From a virus: 20,543 bases of DNA. How positions within the stretch are numbered: the first letter of the stretch is position 1; each line of letters starts with the position of its first letter. Position numbers and translations under genes: made by a program. The stretch spans positions 1-20,543 of IMG/VR virus record IMGVR_UViG_3300037196_000358; one strand, 5' to 3'. Below, one piece after another: positions 1 to 6,978 of this stretch. A model generated the notes under the pieces. The model saw nothing but the letters and a program-made list of their open reading frames with translations. It was not told where the DNA came from and did not search any database.

Positions 1-63
1 GTTGAGAGTTACGGTGAGATTCCGGTGGCGAGGCCAGAAGGGTGAAGTTTTTGTTAACTTGCG

Positions 64-564
64 TTAACTCGGAAGTGTCCAAACGACTGCTTGGACGGCG
101 GCTTCTGTGGTCGCGGCTGAGATCTGCGCCGCAAGAACGGAATTTTGAACGACAAGCGCCTCTTTAGCCACGCTGCCATCCTGTAGAACCTTCAAGATTT
201 GCGGGGCCGTGTGTGCGACATAGCCCCAATTTCCAGAAGCATCGGCGCACCAGAACTTTCCGCCAATACCGCCAGCCACCAAACCCACCAGATTGGCTTG
301 GTCGGTTTGGCCTGACGGATAGGTATAGACCGCCCCAAGCGCGGAAGACTGAAAGCCCCCAATAATGGCCGACGCACATCCAGCAGATACGGCGTAAATT
401 TGAGTGTCTTGCGCCTGCGCCAGGGCGGCGGCGGCATAACCCGGAAAGGCCGTGGTCAGTTGGGCCGGGGTGGGGAAATCGTCGAACAACACCTCGCCGG
501 CAGCCGGCGTGTGATCGTTGGAACAGCAGGAAATGTAGCTCCCATTACCACTCGCTACATACAT
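64..564 (-). CDS. Tail-associated protein with DUF4376-like C-terminus
   Basis: A 166-aa protein starting at ATG 562-564. A GAGGAG Shine-Dalgarno sequence lies 8 nt upstream, and the ATG overlaps the TGA of the gene before it. The GTG one codon further upstream is less well placed. The second half (about residues 90-166) runs from a DQANLVGLVAGG segment through GKFWCADASGNWGYVAHT to a helical end rich in Ala and Gln. This pattern resembles the DUF4376 domain found in phage tail-fibre assembly and tail proteins. The N-terminal half is Ala-rich and not recognised. It is the last gene of the leftward block inside the window and follows fibre-like genes, which supports a role at the tail tip or in fibre assembly. 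A small hairpin (GTTAAC, loop TTGC, GTTAAC; 53-68) overlaps its stop codon but has no T-run behind it. The family call is tentative and from memory. Confidence 0.7.
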   Translation of the reverse strand: MYVASGNGSYISCCSNDHTPAAGEVLFDDFPTPAQLTTAFPGYAAAALAQAQDTQIYAVSAGCASAIIGGFQSSALGAVYTYPSGQTDQANLVGLVAGGIGGKFWCADASGNWGYVAHTAPQILKVLQDGSVAKEALVVQNSVLAAQISAATTEAAVQAVVWTLPS

Positions 565-1487
565 CACAAAGACTCCTCATAACCGCGAGTGCCGATTTGA
601 GACCATTTGTTACAGCTTGTCGCCCAATAGATATTGGTCGTCTCAAGGGAAATCGACACATCGACGACGTTCGTGAGTATTCCGAATGACGTTACGAGGT
701 TAGTAAAGTACACTTCCGTTGTTCGACCGTCGTTATAAGAGACATTGCACGCACTGTTGGGGGCAACCATCATTCCACTAGTTGTGTTGTTAGACTGACT
801 AAATAGCTGGACATGCACCATTCTCGCGGTCGAAGCGACAAACGGAGACACCGAAACGGCGACCCAGGTGGGATTGACAATATTCCCTACCCCGCCTGAA
901 GAGCTAACCAATGTAGGCAGGGTGATGGTATTTGTGCCAGCCGTATTAACATAAGTCACGCGAGACCCACGTTGCATCGTCCTGTACAAGTACGGGCCGG
1001 CATCGGTGAGGAGCGGCCCGGCATAGGCCCAATAGGTATAGCCGCTGGGCAGCGTCGGCGCTGTCCCACTGAAGGGCGATTGCAGCGACATCAAGGACGA
1101 AACCGTGGTGCCGTTGTAGATCGCATAGAGGTAATACCAAGTCGAGGCGGCCAGACTGCCCGTATCCAAGCCTCCGGCGCCAACCGTCCCGGTCGCCACG
1201 GTCGCATTGACGCCACTGAGAACGACGGTCGCCCCCGCGCTGTTGACCGCCGTCAGATAGGCCGCGGTGATGGTGGCGGCCGTATTGTTGGCGACGACCA
1301 CCTTCTTGCCGATGTGGCTATGTGGGAGACTTCCACCCCCACCCCCACCCCCACCACTACCGCTGCCATTACTGGCAGCCGTTACAAACCCTTTAGAATT
1401 AACGGTGATATTGGCATTGGTATAGCTTCCGGGGACCACACCCGTCGGGAGGAGTGGTGGGCCTGGCGGAATGGGCAACAGCGGCAT
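564..1487 (-). CDS. Probable tail fibre or spike protein with polyglycine linker
   Basis: A 307-aa protein with ATG at 1485-1487 and a GGGGAG ribosome-binding site 7 nt upstream. The N-terminus is proline-rich and leads into a segment of the type GSYTNANITVNSKGFVTAAS. That motif is common in phage tail-fibre proteins, where it precedes a fibre shaft or head. A run of eight glycines (about residues 45-52) follows, then a Ser/Thr/Gly-rich, probably beta-structured region to the C-terminus. No enzymatic motif is visible. The neighbours are repeat-rich probable virion proteins upstream and a DUF4376-like protein downstream, which fits a receptor-binding or tail-appendage role. The shaft motif is seen directly; the host-binding role is inferred. 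The ATGA-type overlap with the next gene suggests translational coupling. Confidence 0.7.
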   Translation of the reverse strand: MPLLPIPPGPPLLPTGVVPGSYTNANITVNSKGFVTAASNGSGSGGGGGGGGSLPHSHIGKKVVVANNTAATITAAYLTAVNSAGATVVLSGVNATVATGTVGAGGLDTGSLAASTWYYLYAIYNGTTVSSLMSLQSPFSGTAPTLPSGYTYWAYAGPLLTDAGPYLYRTMQRGSRVTYVNTAGTNTITLPTLVSSSGGVGNIVNPTWVAVSVSPFVASTARMVHVQLFSQSNNTTSGMMVAPNSACNVSYNDGRTTEVYFTNLVTSFGILTNVVDVSISLETTNIYWATSCNKWSQIGTRGYEESL

Positions 1488-1490
1488 GTC

Positions 1491-2702
1491 TCAACTCCCC
1501 GCATAAGCGACCCAATCGGCCGCTGTTCCGTTGATGAAAAGATCGCTGAGATTGGCGACGGCGAAACTGATCCCCGTGCCCGGAGCCAGCGGATAACCCG
1601 TTCCGGTGCCGCTTGATGTCGTGTTCACACCAGTGGCTCCGACATAAATTGTCCCGGCGTTACTGCTGGCTGCCGTGATGATGACGCCATTGGTAAGGGC
1701 TCCGCTCCCCAGAACAACCGCTGTATTTGTGACCGCGATAGCCTTCTGCCCGCACACAGGAGCCGCTGGTAATGGAGTTACCACCGGCATGCTGTTGGCA
1801 ATAGTCGCCGGCCCGAGTGTGGGGAGCTTTGCGTTAACAGCCGCGAGCAGATACGCTCCCTGGGAAGTCCACCCGTTGAGTCCAACGCCACCCGACATCA
1901 ACGTCGCGGCAGAAATCGCCGTACCGTCCTGCGCGGGGGTGCCAAGCTGCGTCAGGATCGCCGCCAGCGTAGTCTGTGTAGCTGCGCCTGCGGGCAACGG
2001 CCAACTGCCCGGCGGATTAATGCTCACCGTGTCCGTGCCAGACGCCAACATCCAAGTGCGGCCGGTGGACCATGTGCCACTTTGCGTAACCGCCCTCGGG
2101 CCGCTCGCAGTCGAGGCAATAGTCGAGAGATAGCCGATCTCGGTGGCTTGGTTGGCTGCGGTTGCGGAGCCTGTCGGAAGCGGCCAACTCGCGGGCGGAG
2201 TGACCGCGACCGTCCCAATCGCCGCAGAGCCTGCGCCAAGCGCTACAGTCCACGACCCGGACTGAGCGGCGGCGACGCTGTCCGTCCCGCTGGTCAAATC
2301 CCAGGTGCGTCCGGTGCTCCAAGTTCCCGATTGCGTAACCGCCCTTGGACCACTAGCAGTCGAAGCAATCGCAGAAAGGTAGCCAATTTCCGTAGACTGA
2401 TTAGCAGCAGTTGCTGCACCTGTGGACAATGGCCAACTACTGGGGGGAGTAACCCCTACAGTCCAAACCCCTGACTGCGTTGTGGCGATAGTTCCGCCAA
2501 CCGAGACATCCACAGTTCCGACAGACGCCCCGGAGAGGGGTACTGGAGTTCCAGTAATCGTATAAGGCACATTGCCGGGAATAGATACCGAAATAAGCGG
2601 ATTGCCGAGTCCGCAATCTACATAACGAAAATAGTTGCCGCCCGCCCCGTCTTGCCAGAGATCTGACCAACCGTTGCCAGAAGATCCACCCAAGTTACTC
2701 AT
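1491..2702 (-). CDS. Repeat-containing probable virion protein
   Basis: A 403-aa protein with ATG at 2700-2702, directly behind the TAA of the upstream gene (TAAATG junction) and with GAGGGG 6 nt before the ATG. It contains two long repeats at about residues 86-143 and 169-226. They share the blocks SWPL, ATAANQ, TEIGYLS, IASTASGPRAVTQSGTWSTG and RTW. A third, partial copy starts at about residue 230. Elements of the form TQSGxWTVG recur outside the main repeats. The composition is rich in Ser, Thr, Gly and Ala, as in beta-structured phage surface or tail proteins. The DNA of the two repeats differs at many silent positions while the protein is nearly constant, so the duplication is old and the repeat is constrained. 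Function unknown; an adhesin or fibre-associated role is inferred only from position and composition. Confidence 0.7.
   Translation of the reverse strand: MSNLGGSSGNGWSDLWQDGAGGNYFRYVDCGLGNPLISVSIPGNVPYTITGTPVPLSGASVGTVDVSVGGTIATTQSGVWTVGVTPPSSWPLSTGAATAANQSTEIGYLSAIASTASGPRAVTQSGTWSTGRTWDLTSGTDSVAAAQSGSWTVALGAGSAAIGTVAVTPPASWPLPTGSATAANQATEIGYLSTIASTASGPRAVTQSGTWSTGRTWMLASGTDTVSINPPGSWPLPAGAATQTTLAAILTQLGTPAQDGTAISAATLMSGGVGLNGWTSQGAYLLAAVNAKLPTLGPATIANSMPVVTPLPAAPVCGQKAIAVTNTAVVLGSGALTNGVIITAASSNAGTIYVGATGVNTTSSGTGTGYPLAPGTGISFAVANLSDLFINGTAADWVAYAGS
2025..2447 (-). repeat. Two coding repeats within the 403-aa virion protein
   Basis: Copy 1 spans about 2274-2447 and copy 2 about 2025-2198, 83 codons apart. 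A partial third copy runs from about 2015 to 1941. The protein copies match almost residue for residue across the core, while codons differ widely. That pattern argues against recent duplication or assembly error. Confidence 0.8.
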
Positions 2703-3059
2703 TTACTGCCCCTCTACGATAACTAGTGTGGTCCCGAGTGGGGAGATGGAGTAAAGGGCTTGACGAGATATTACAGTATCCAAAGTGAGCGTAGACCCTG
2801 CCGGCAGAATAAGATTGGCGGTAGTCGCGGCGGCCCCGAAATTCAGATAACTGTTATAGTTACCAGTATTCTGGATCTGGAGGTACTTGCGAGAGGTGTT
2901 GGCAGCAAGGATTTGGGAACTGGAAGAGGTTACAGTTCCCGTAGATAGGCCCATAGTAACGAAAGTTTGAGAAGAACTTGAAGGGTAGGGAACCTGCGAA
3001 TATGCAGGAAGGCTAAGGCTTCCCAGAACTAGGGCCAGGATGAGGGGCTTAGTCTTCAT
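2703..3059 (-). CDS. Small beta-rich virion-operon protein with N-terminal signal-like segment
   Basis: A 118-aa protein. I place the start at ATG 3057-3059 because GGAGG (plus-strand cctcc at 3066-3070) sits 6 nt upstream. Longer in-frame starts would add a basic extension overlapping the previous gene more. The N-terminus reads as a classic secretion signal: Lys at 2 and 4, a hydrophobic core of Leu/Ile/Val (about residues 6-12) and an AYS-Q cleavage-like site near residue 21. After a Ser-rich stretch the body contains an NTSRKYLQIQNTG segment and a short Gly/Ala beta-like region. This pattern recurs in small phage proteins that lie near the head genes. It overlaps its upstream neighbour by 11 bp. 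Function unknown. A virion surface role or export to the periplasm are both possible. Confidence 0.7.
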   Translation of the reverse strand: MKTKPLILALVLGSLSLPAYSQVPYPSSSSQTFVTMGLSTGTVTSSSSQILAANTSRKYLQIQNTGNYNSYLNFGAAATTANLILPAGSTLTLDTVISRQALYSISPLGTTLVIVEGQ

Positions 3060-3345
3060 CCTCATCCTCCGCATCCTCAGACTCAATCGCGAGATTTTCA
3101 ATCTGCACTTCTACACGGGAGTTATCGCCGACACAGGAGACACAGGTAATTCTGCCCAAAAAATGCCCGTGGATAATTCCCCCGACGAATGCATCTCTGT
3201 GGTCCAGATCCAGTTTGCCTAACTCATTTCCGGTGAGAGTGATCCTAAGCCCATAAGGGAACTCTGGCCCATCTACCGGAAGCGGGGCTGAGAAGTCATG
3301 CTTCTCTTCATCATCAAGTTCCATGCTATGCATAATTTGATACAT
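3049..3345 (-). CDS. Acidic small protein resembling phage capsid staple proteins
   Basis: A 98-aa protein. The ATG at 3343-3345 has a G-rich ribosome-binding site (GGGGG, 7 nt away). A TTG two codons earlier overlaps the previous stop and is less likely; a Met at HSMEL is also possible. The protein has an acidic start (MELDDEEKHD), a central FPYGLRITLTGNELGKL segment, then VGGIIHGHFLGRITCVS, and ends in a run of Asp and Glu. From memory this closely matches a conserved family in podovirus and myovirus head regions that is annotated as capsid staple or hypothetical protein. Its place in the structural block agrees with an accessory capsid role. The gene is certain, the family likely, the exact function inferred. 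Confidence 0.75.
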   Translation of the reverse strand: MYQIMHSMELDDEEKHDFSAPLPVDGPEFPYGLRITLTGNELGKLDLDHRDAFVGGIIHGHFLGRITCVSCVGDNSRVEVQIENLAIESEDAEDEDED

Positions 3346-3347
3346 AA

Positions 3348-3941
3348 TCAAACCCCCGGAGCTTGGGGAACTTGCGGAACTGCAGGGGCTGGTGCCGTAG
3401 GCTGCGGAGTTGCTGGCATAGCTCCGGCTGGCGGAACTTGCCCGGCGGAGGGATTGGTCATGAGTTCGGCTTCTTGTCTGTCCGCCATCTCATGCCCTTC
3501 CTTCATGTGCTTATGATGCAAAGCTGCATGAGCTTCTTGGTGCCGGGACTGCATCTGGGACTTTTCATGCTCATGTTTACGATGCATCTTAACTACACCA
3601 TGAGCACCTTCCGAACCGCCAGCATCATGTTCTTTTTCCTGGCGCTCGTGCATAGTTCTATGCTCATCTCTCTGGGCACCGTGCAAGTTACGCCGCTCGC
3701 CTTCCTGCCGCTTATGCATCTCTACCCGTTCGCTTTTGTGCCGAGTTTCCGGGCCAGCTAGTTTTGCAACAGTCTCTTTTTCAGCGGGCTTCTTAGCCGG
3801 GGACTTATCCAAATCCCGCTCATTAGTTCCCGTACCTTTGTCTTTCTTCTCAGAACTACTTTCGGCTTTCTCGTACAACGGACTACGCCGACGAGCCTTG
3901 CCCATATCCTCTTTTCGGGGTTCTTTAGCCTCGTCAGCCAT
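3348..3941 (-). CDS. Highly charged, histidine-rich coiled-coil protein
   Basis: A 197-aa protein starting at ATG 3939-3941, where AAGGA lies 9 nt upstream. An earlier in-frame TTG is too close to that site. The first 70 residues are Lys/Glu/Ser-rich and look disordered. About residues 70-155 are dense in His, Glu, Arg, Lys and Met, with repeated HERQE and HKRQE-type units that should form a long charged helix or coiled coil. The C-terminal 35 residues are a Pro/Ala tail. No cysteine and no enzyme motif are seen. It lies between two small basic proteins and the staple-like protein inside the structural block. It could be a head-filling, scaffold-like or metal-binding protein; none of these is shown by the sequence. 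Confidence 0.75.
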   Translation of the reverse strand: MADEAKEPRKEDMGKARRRSPLYEKAESSSEKKDKGTGTNERDLDKSPAKKPAEKETVAKLAGPETRHKSERVEMHKRQEGERRNLHGAQRDEHRTMHERQEKEHDAGGSEGAHGVVKMHRKHEHEKSQMQSRHQEAHAALHHKHMKEGHEMADRQEAELMTNPSAGQVPPAGAMPATPQPTAPAPAVPQVPQAPGV

Positions 3942-3946
3942 AATCT

Positions 3947-4180
3947 TCAATCCTTTTTATTATACAGAATGGCAGATCGGCGGGGTTTCTTGCTAAATCC
4001 CATCAAAGTTTCCGCCAATCGCGCCTGTTTCCCCAATTTGCCTTGAGAATTTTCACGGCCCTCAGCAAATTCTCGGGTAGTCTCGCCGGCTTCTTTCGCT
4101 TTAGCCGCAAACTGCCCGTGAGCGCCTTCCGTAGCGGCTTGGACCCACTTTTTATTTTTCTTGGGCTTTTCATCGGCCAT
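3947..4180 (-). CDS. Small basic phage protein of the head region (KKWVQ type)
   Basis: A 77-aa protein. The ATG at 4178-4180 has GGAG 7 nt upstream. Upstream in-frame codons would add about 50 unrelated residues that overlap the neighbouring gene, so I reject them. The N-terminus (MADEKPKKNKKWVQAA) and the KLGKQARLAETL segment near the C-terminus match a common type of small Lys/Ala-rich phage protein found near capsid or portal genes. Members usually carry a KKWIQ-like start and a K-A-x-LAxTL end. The protein is strongly basic and probably largely helical. Function is not established for this type; DNA or capsid binding is a guess from charge. Confidence 0.65.
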   Translation of the reverse strand: MADEKPKKNKKWVQAATEGAHGQFAAKAKEAGETTREFAEGRENSQGKLGKQARLAETLMGFSKKPRRSAILYNKKD

Positions 4181-4208
4181 AGGAAAACTCCGCGACAAGA
4201 GGTCAAGA

Positions 4209-4376
4209 CTATTTAGACTTGTCATACAGCACAGATTTCTTGCGCTTAGGTAGTTTGCCACCTTCATCAGACTTGGCAAACTCTTCCCCAACTTTCTGTG
4301 GAACCCCATCGACACCATCCGTCTTAAAGGCTGCCGCATACATCAGCTTTCGCTGCGCTTGGCTAACCGGAGGCAT
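4209..4376 (-). CDS. 55-aa phage protein, MPPVSQAQ type
   Basis: A short gene with ATG at 4374-4376 directly behind the TAA of the upstream gene (TAAATG junction) and TAG at 4209-4211. The 55-aa product starts MPPVSQAQRKLMYAAA, continues with GVPQKVGEEFAKSD and ends in a Lys-rich tail. Small phage proteins with the same plan (MPxxSxAQ start, VPxxVxxEF middle, basic end) are common beside capsid and tail genes, and some are grouped as DUF3008-like. The match is from memory. The direct stop-start junction suggests translation by reinitiation after the upstream gene. Function unknown. Confidence 0.75.
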   Translation of the reverse strand: MPPVSQAQRKLMYAAAFKTDGVDGVPQKVGEEFAKSDEGGKLPKRKKSVLYDKSK

Positions 4377-4868
4377 TTAACTGCGATCCCAGGCGCCAGT
4401 GCTCTGCGAATACGTATAGCAAGCCTTGCCAGCGGCGCCGAGAGCGGTTACAGCATTGTTGATAGTCTGCCCGGTTACGACACTAGCAGTCAGAGCAGTG
4501 ATAATCTGCGACGAAAACACGCAGTTAACCTGGCCGTCTGAGGGGAGCGCCGACAGGGTGACAGTTCCCGTAGCCAGCGTACCTGCCGGATTAAGGATCA
4601 GGTCCATGGTCGAATTGCCGAACGCCTGGGTAAAGCCGGTCGAAGGGGCCAACTTAATATAGCCAGGAACTCCGGCAATCTGGGCAGCCGTGGCGTATTT
4701 GCTGGGAACAGTACCCACACCGCCGACAACATCATTAAACAGATCGGTAGTCCCTACCATAGGAACCACTGCGACATAATTCTGATACTGGGCGTAGGCG
4801 TCCGCGCTGTAGTAGCCCCCGACGCCACAAAGCAGCGCAGCCAGAGCGATTTTAGACATATTGCGCAT
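4377..4868 (-). CDS. Unknown protein with N-terminal signal-like segment
   Basis: A 163-aa protein. The ATG at 4866-4868 is preferred because GAGGGG lies 7 nt upstream; an ATG five codons earlier has no such site. The first 27 residues look like a secretion signal: Arg and Lys near the start, a hydrophobic stretch of Ile/Ala/Leu, and an AYA-Q cleavage-like site. The rest is Thr/Ala/Gly-rich with two cysteines (in NCVFSS and KACYTY) that could form a disulphide bond. A TVTLSALPSDGQ beta-like segment sits between them. It is the second signal-bearing protein of this block. Export to the periplasm or a surface-exposed virion protein are both possible; the family was not recognised. Confidence 0.65.
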   Translation of the reverse strand: MRNMSKIALAALLCGVGGYYSADAYAQYQNYVAVVPMVGTTDLFNDVVGGVGTVPSKYATAAQIAGVPGYIKLAPSTGFTQAFGNSTMDLILNPAGTLATGTVTLSALPSDGQVNCVFSSQIITALTASVVTGQTINNAVTALGAAGKACYTYSQSTGAWDRS

Positions 4869-4891
4869 GATTAATCCCCTCATTGAAGCAA

Positions 4892-5392
4892 TTACGAATA
4901 AGTTCCGGTTCCGACGCTGGTCAGAGTTGCCGTAGTCGCCGAAGTCAGCGTAACATAAAACGATCGGGTAGTGTTCTGGGCGATGGTCATAGTTCCCGCT
5001 AAGGTCCAGCCCGTATTCGTAGTTACAGTCCAGGCATAAGCCCCGGAACTGCTGTTGATGACAGTCAGTTTGTAGGTATTCCCAGCCGCAGAGTTCTGGA
5101 TAGCCGAGAAAAGGCTGGGAGCCGTAGGCAACTGGGCATTAGCCGCACCACCCAGAGTTCCGGTAAGGTTCAGCGTGGTTTCAATCTGCCCCGCGTAGAC
5201 ATTACCCGTGGTCAGAGTCACCCCAGCGGTAGCGGTATTCGTAGTGTACGCCTGCCCGCCAGCTAGGATCAAATTGGCAACCTGCTCAGAGGTAGCTACG
5301 GTATCATATGGACCGCCATTATCCACCAGAACAAATTCCGTACCCGTAAGACTGGTCAAAACTACGCCAGGGGGTTGGTAGGAGTTAGTCAT
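4892..5392 (-). CDS. Beta-rich probable virion protein
   Basis: A 166-aa protein with ATG at 5390-5392 and GGAAGGG 6 nt upstream. The N-terminal 45 residues (MTNSYQPPGVVLTSLTGTE onward) include an EQVANLILAGG helix. The rest is rich in Thr, Ser, Gly and Asn. It includes a segment of the type NTYKLTVINSSSGAYAWTV and an ending TLTSVGTGTYS. This combination is frequent in small phage particle proteins, where the second half forms a beta sandwich. There is no signal peptide and no catalytic motif. It lies in the run of virion-type genes after the capsid genes. A decoration or tail role is inferred; the exact function is unknown. Confidence 0.65.
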   Translation of the reverse strand: MTNSYQPPGVVLTSLTGTEFVLVDNGGPYDTVATSEQVANLILAGGQAYTTNTATAGVTLTTGNVYAGQIETTLNLTGTLGGAANAQLPTAPSLFSAIQNSAAGNTYKLTVINSSSGAYAWTVTTNTGWTLAGTMTIAQNTTRSFYVTLTSATTATLTSVGTGTYS

Positions 5393-5406
5393 AGAATGCC
5401 CTTCCG

Positions 5407-6267
5407 TTAAACTGCCGAGGAGATCGCAAGAGACATAGCTGCCGAGCCTGTCTCGCTGATCCTGTAATTGATGGGTCCGCTGGTGAAGCTGGTGCAGTTC
5501 AGGCGGAGTAGGACGGTATTCTCAGCTTCCCCGGACAACAGAGAAATTGGTGTTCCCAAATTCCAGACCGCCAAGTTGCCCTGCCCACCAACATTGCCAA
5601 CGATCCAGGTAGAGCCGCCATCAAAACTGCGCTCAAGCTGAACTGAGCCGCTATAGGCAATGGGCGCTCCGGTAAAGCTGGCGTTGGTATCTGTACCAGA
5701 CAGGACGCTGGAACCGGCCAGAGCAAAAGAGACTGCTTTTCCGATCGCGGTAACTGTAGCTGAAGCTGACATGATAGCTGTTCCGGGGATTAGAACTCCG
5801 GCATTGAAGGTAGCAGCTTGAAGAATTCCGGTAATCGTAGTCCCTGCCGGGATACCCGCCCCTACGGCGGTGGCACCAATTAGACCAGTCGTAGATACCA
5901 ACCCCGAAATAGAACTGCTGCCGGAGTATACATTCCCAGTCAAACTAATCGCCGGCAAGGCCAGCGTACCGCTAGTTCCGGTAAGAGTTCCGACCGTAGA
6001 CCCCGGCGGCACATTAACCCCATTAACAGCCACCCCAGGGGCTAGCGTACCAGCACTGGCTACTGTGAAGTTAAGGGTTCCTGCCGTAGTGGTAAGGCTG
6101 GTATTGTAATTGCACCAAATCAGAAGATTATATGGGCCGAGGAAAGTGAATGGAACTCCCGGCCCAACTGAGGCGAACGTACCCGAGATAACTGCATTGG
6201 CAGCATCTCCAGTAGCTGGGGTGCCGGAGGCAAGTACACCCAATGGAGCCGGAAGTCCCATATTCAT
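5407..6267 (-). CDS. Large Gly/Ser/Thr-rich probable virion protein
   Basis: A 286-aa protein. ATG 6265-6267 opens the frame, but GAGG is only 3 nt before it and 9 nt before the second ATG (6259-6261). The true start may therefore be the latter, giving 284 aa. The N-terminal and central parts are low in charge and full of Gly, Thr, Val and Ala, with repeated GxxVPPGSTVG and GIPAGTTITG turns. Such turns are typical of beta-helix or beta-sandwich phage surface proteins. The C-terminal 90 residues contain SVQLERSFDGGSTW and VLLRLNCTSFTSGPINYRISE, a pattern common in phage virion proteins that bear a small beta domain. Function unknown; a capsid-surface or tail role is inferred from composition and position. 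Confidence 0.65.
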   Translation of the reverse strand: MNMGLPAPLGVLASGTPATGDAANAVISGTFASVGPGVPFTFLGPYNLLIWCNYNTSLTTTAGTLNFTVASAGTLAPGVAVNGVNVPPGSTVGTLTGTSGTLALPAISLTGNVYSGSSSISGLVSTTGLIGATAVGAGIPAGTTITGILQAATFNAGVLIPGTAIMSASATVTAIGKAVSFALAGSSVLSGTDTNASFTGAPIAYSGSVQLERSFDGGSTWIVGNVGGQGNLAVWNLGTPISLLSGEAENTVLLRLNCTSFTSGPINYRISETGSAAMSLAISSAV

Positions 6268-6272
6268 ACGCC

Positions 6273-6977
6273 TCAGTTAATCTTGCGAGCAGGTTCGTGC
6301 AGAGTTCCAAGAACCCGCAAAGCGCCGGAAGCGGCAGCTTCTCCAGCAACTTTAAGACCAACACCATGGGAACCGGGGGCTCGGCCAGGCTGCTCCGGCA
6401 AAACTCCCGTCATAACTTCATTCCCAGTATCCCCGTGAATGACCAAGCCGCCGGAGGTAACTCGGAGCGGCTTAAACTGCACAACTTCCGCCGTAGCTCC
6501 GATACTGTCGGTAAACGCAGCAAAGATTTCCTTGGCCTTATCATTGACGGGGATCATAGCTTCGTTGGGGATCCCCGACCATCCGATCTCAGTGGCCCGC
6601 TGCTTCTTCTGACTGTCAATCCAAATAGGTTCCACAAGGACTTCATCCAAATAGACCTTATTCGTCAGCGTGTAGAGGGCAACTTCCCGGCTTTCCTGGA
6701 GTTTGTCCACCAAATCGAACAGCAATTCCCGCGCGGCCTGTCGCTTAACCAAAACGTCCGGCGGAACCCGGACCTTCTCCGTACCCTGATCAGAGATGGC
6801 TGCAATCGAAAGCGCCATCGTTTCAAAAAGTTTCTGAAGTTCCGGGGAAGATTTTTCCGAATTAGCCGGAAGCGCACCAATGGTGTTCTTAATAGCTTCG
6901 TCCACGGCCAGTTTGACAGCTTCACGAAACTCCGCAGTTTTAGCGAAGTCCTTCGGGGGTTCTTGCACAATCGCCAT
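6273..6977 (-). CDS. Unknown structural-block protein, 234 aa
   Basis: Translation most likely starts at ATG 6975-6977 (MAIVQEPP), one base after the TAA of the cement gene and with GGTGG 6 nt upstream. An in-frame start 66 bp earlier would overlap the cement gene. Residues 10-40 are helical and charged. The middle (about 75-135) is a long mixed helix with RQAARELLFDLVDKLQESRE. The C-terminal third has FKPLRVTSGGLVIHGDTGNEVMTG and a Gly/Ala-rich tail. I do not recognise a family. Its place directly after major capsid and cement suggests a head-completion, inner-capsid or head-tail joining protein, but nothing in the residues proves this. Confidence 0.6.
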   Translation of the reverse strand: MAIVQEPPKDFAKTAEFREAVKLAVDEAIKNTIGALPANSEKSSPELQKLFETMALSIAAISDQGTEKVRVPPDVLVKRQAARELLFDLVDKLQESREVALYTLTNKVYLDEVLVEPIWIDSQKKQRATEIGWSGIPNEAMIPVNDKAKEIFAAFTDSIGATAEVVQFKPLRVTSGGLVIHGDTGNEVMTGVLPEQPGRAPGSHGVGLKVAGEAAASGALRVLGTLHEPARKIN

Positions 6978-6978
6978 C

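Noticed and set aside
53-68. Hairpin GTTAAC-TTGC-GTTAAC as a terminator of the structural block
   Set aside because: Only a 6-bp AT-rich stem that overlaps the stop codon, with no T-run on the transcript; too weak to call.
972-1616. A 214-codon plus-strand open frame
   Set aside because: Arg/Gly-rich translation antisense to the fibre-like and repeat-containing genes, which have good starts; typical of a shadow frame.
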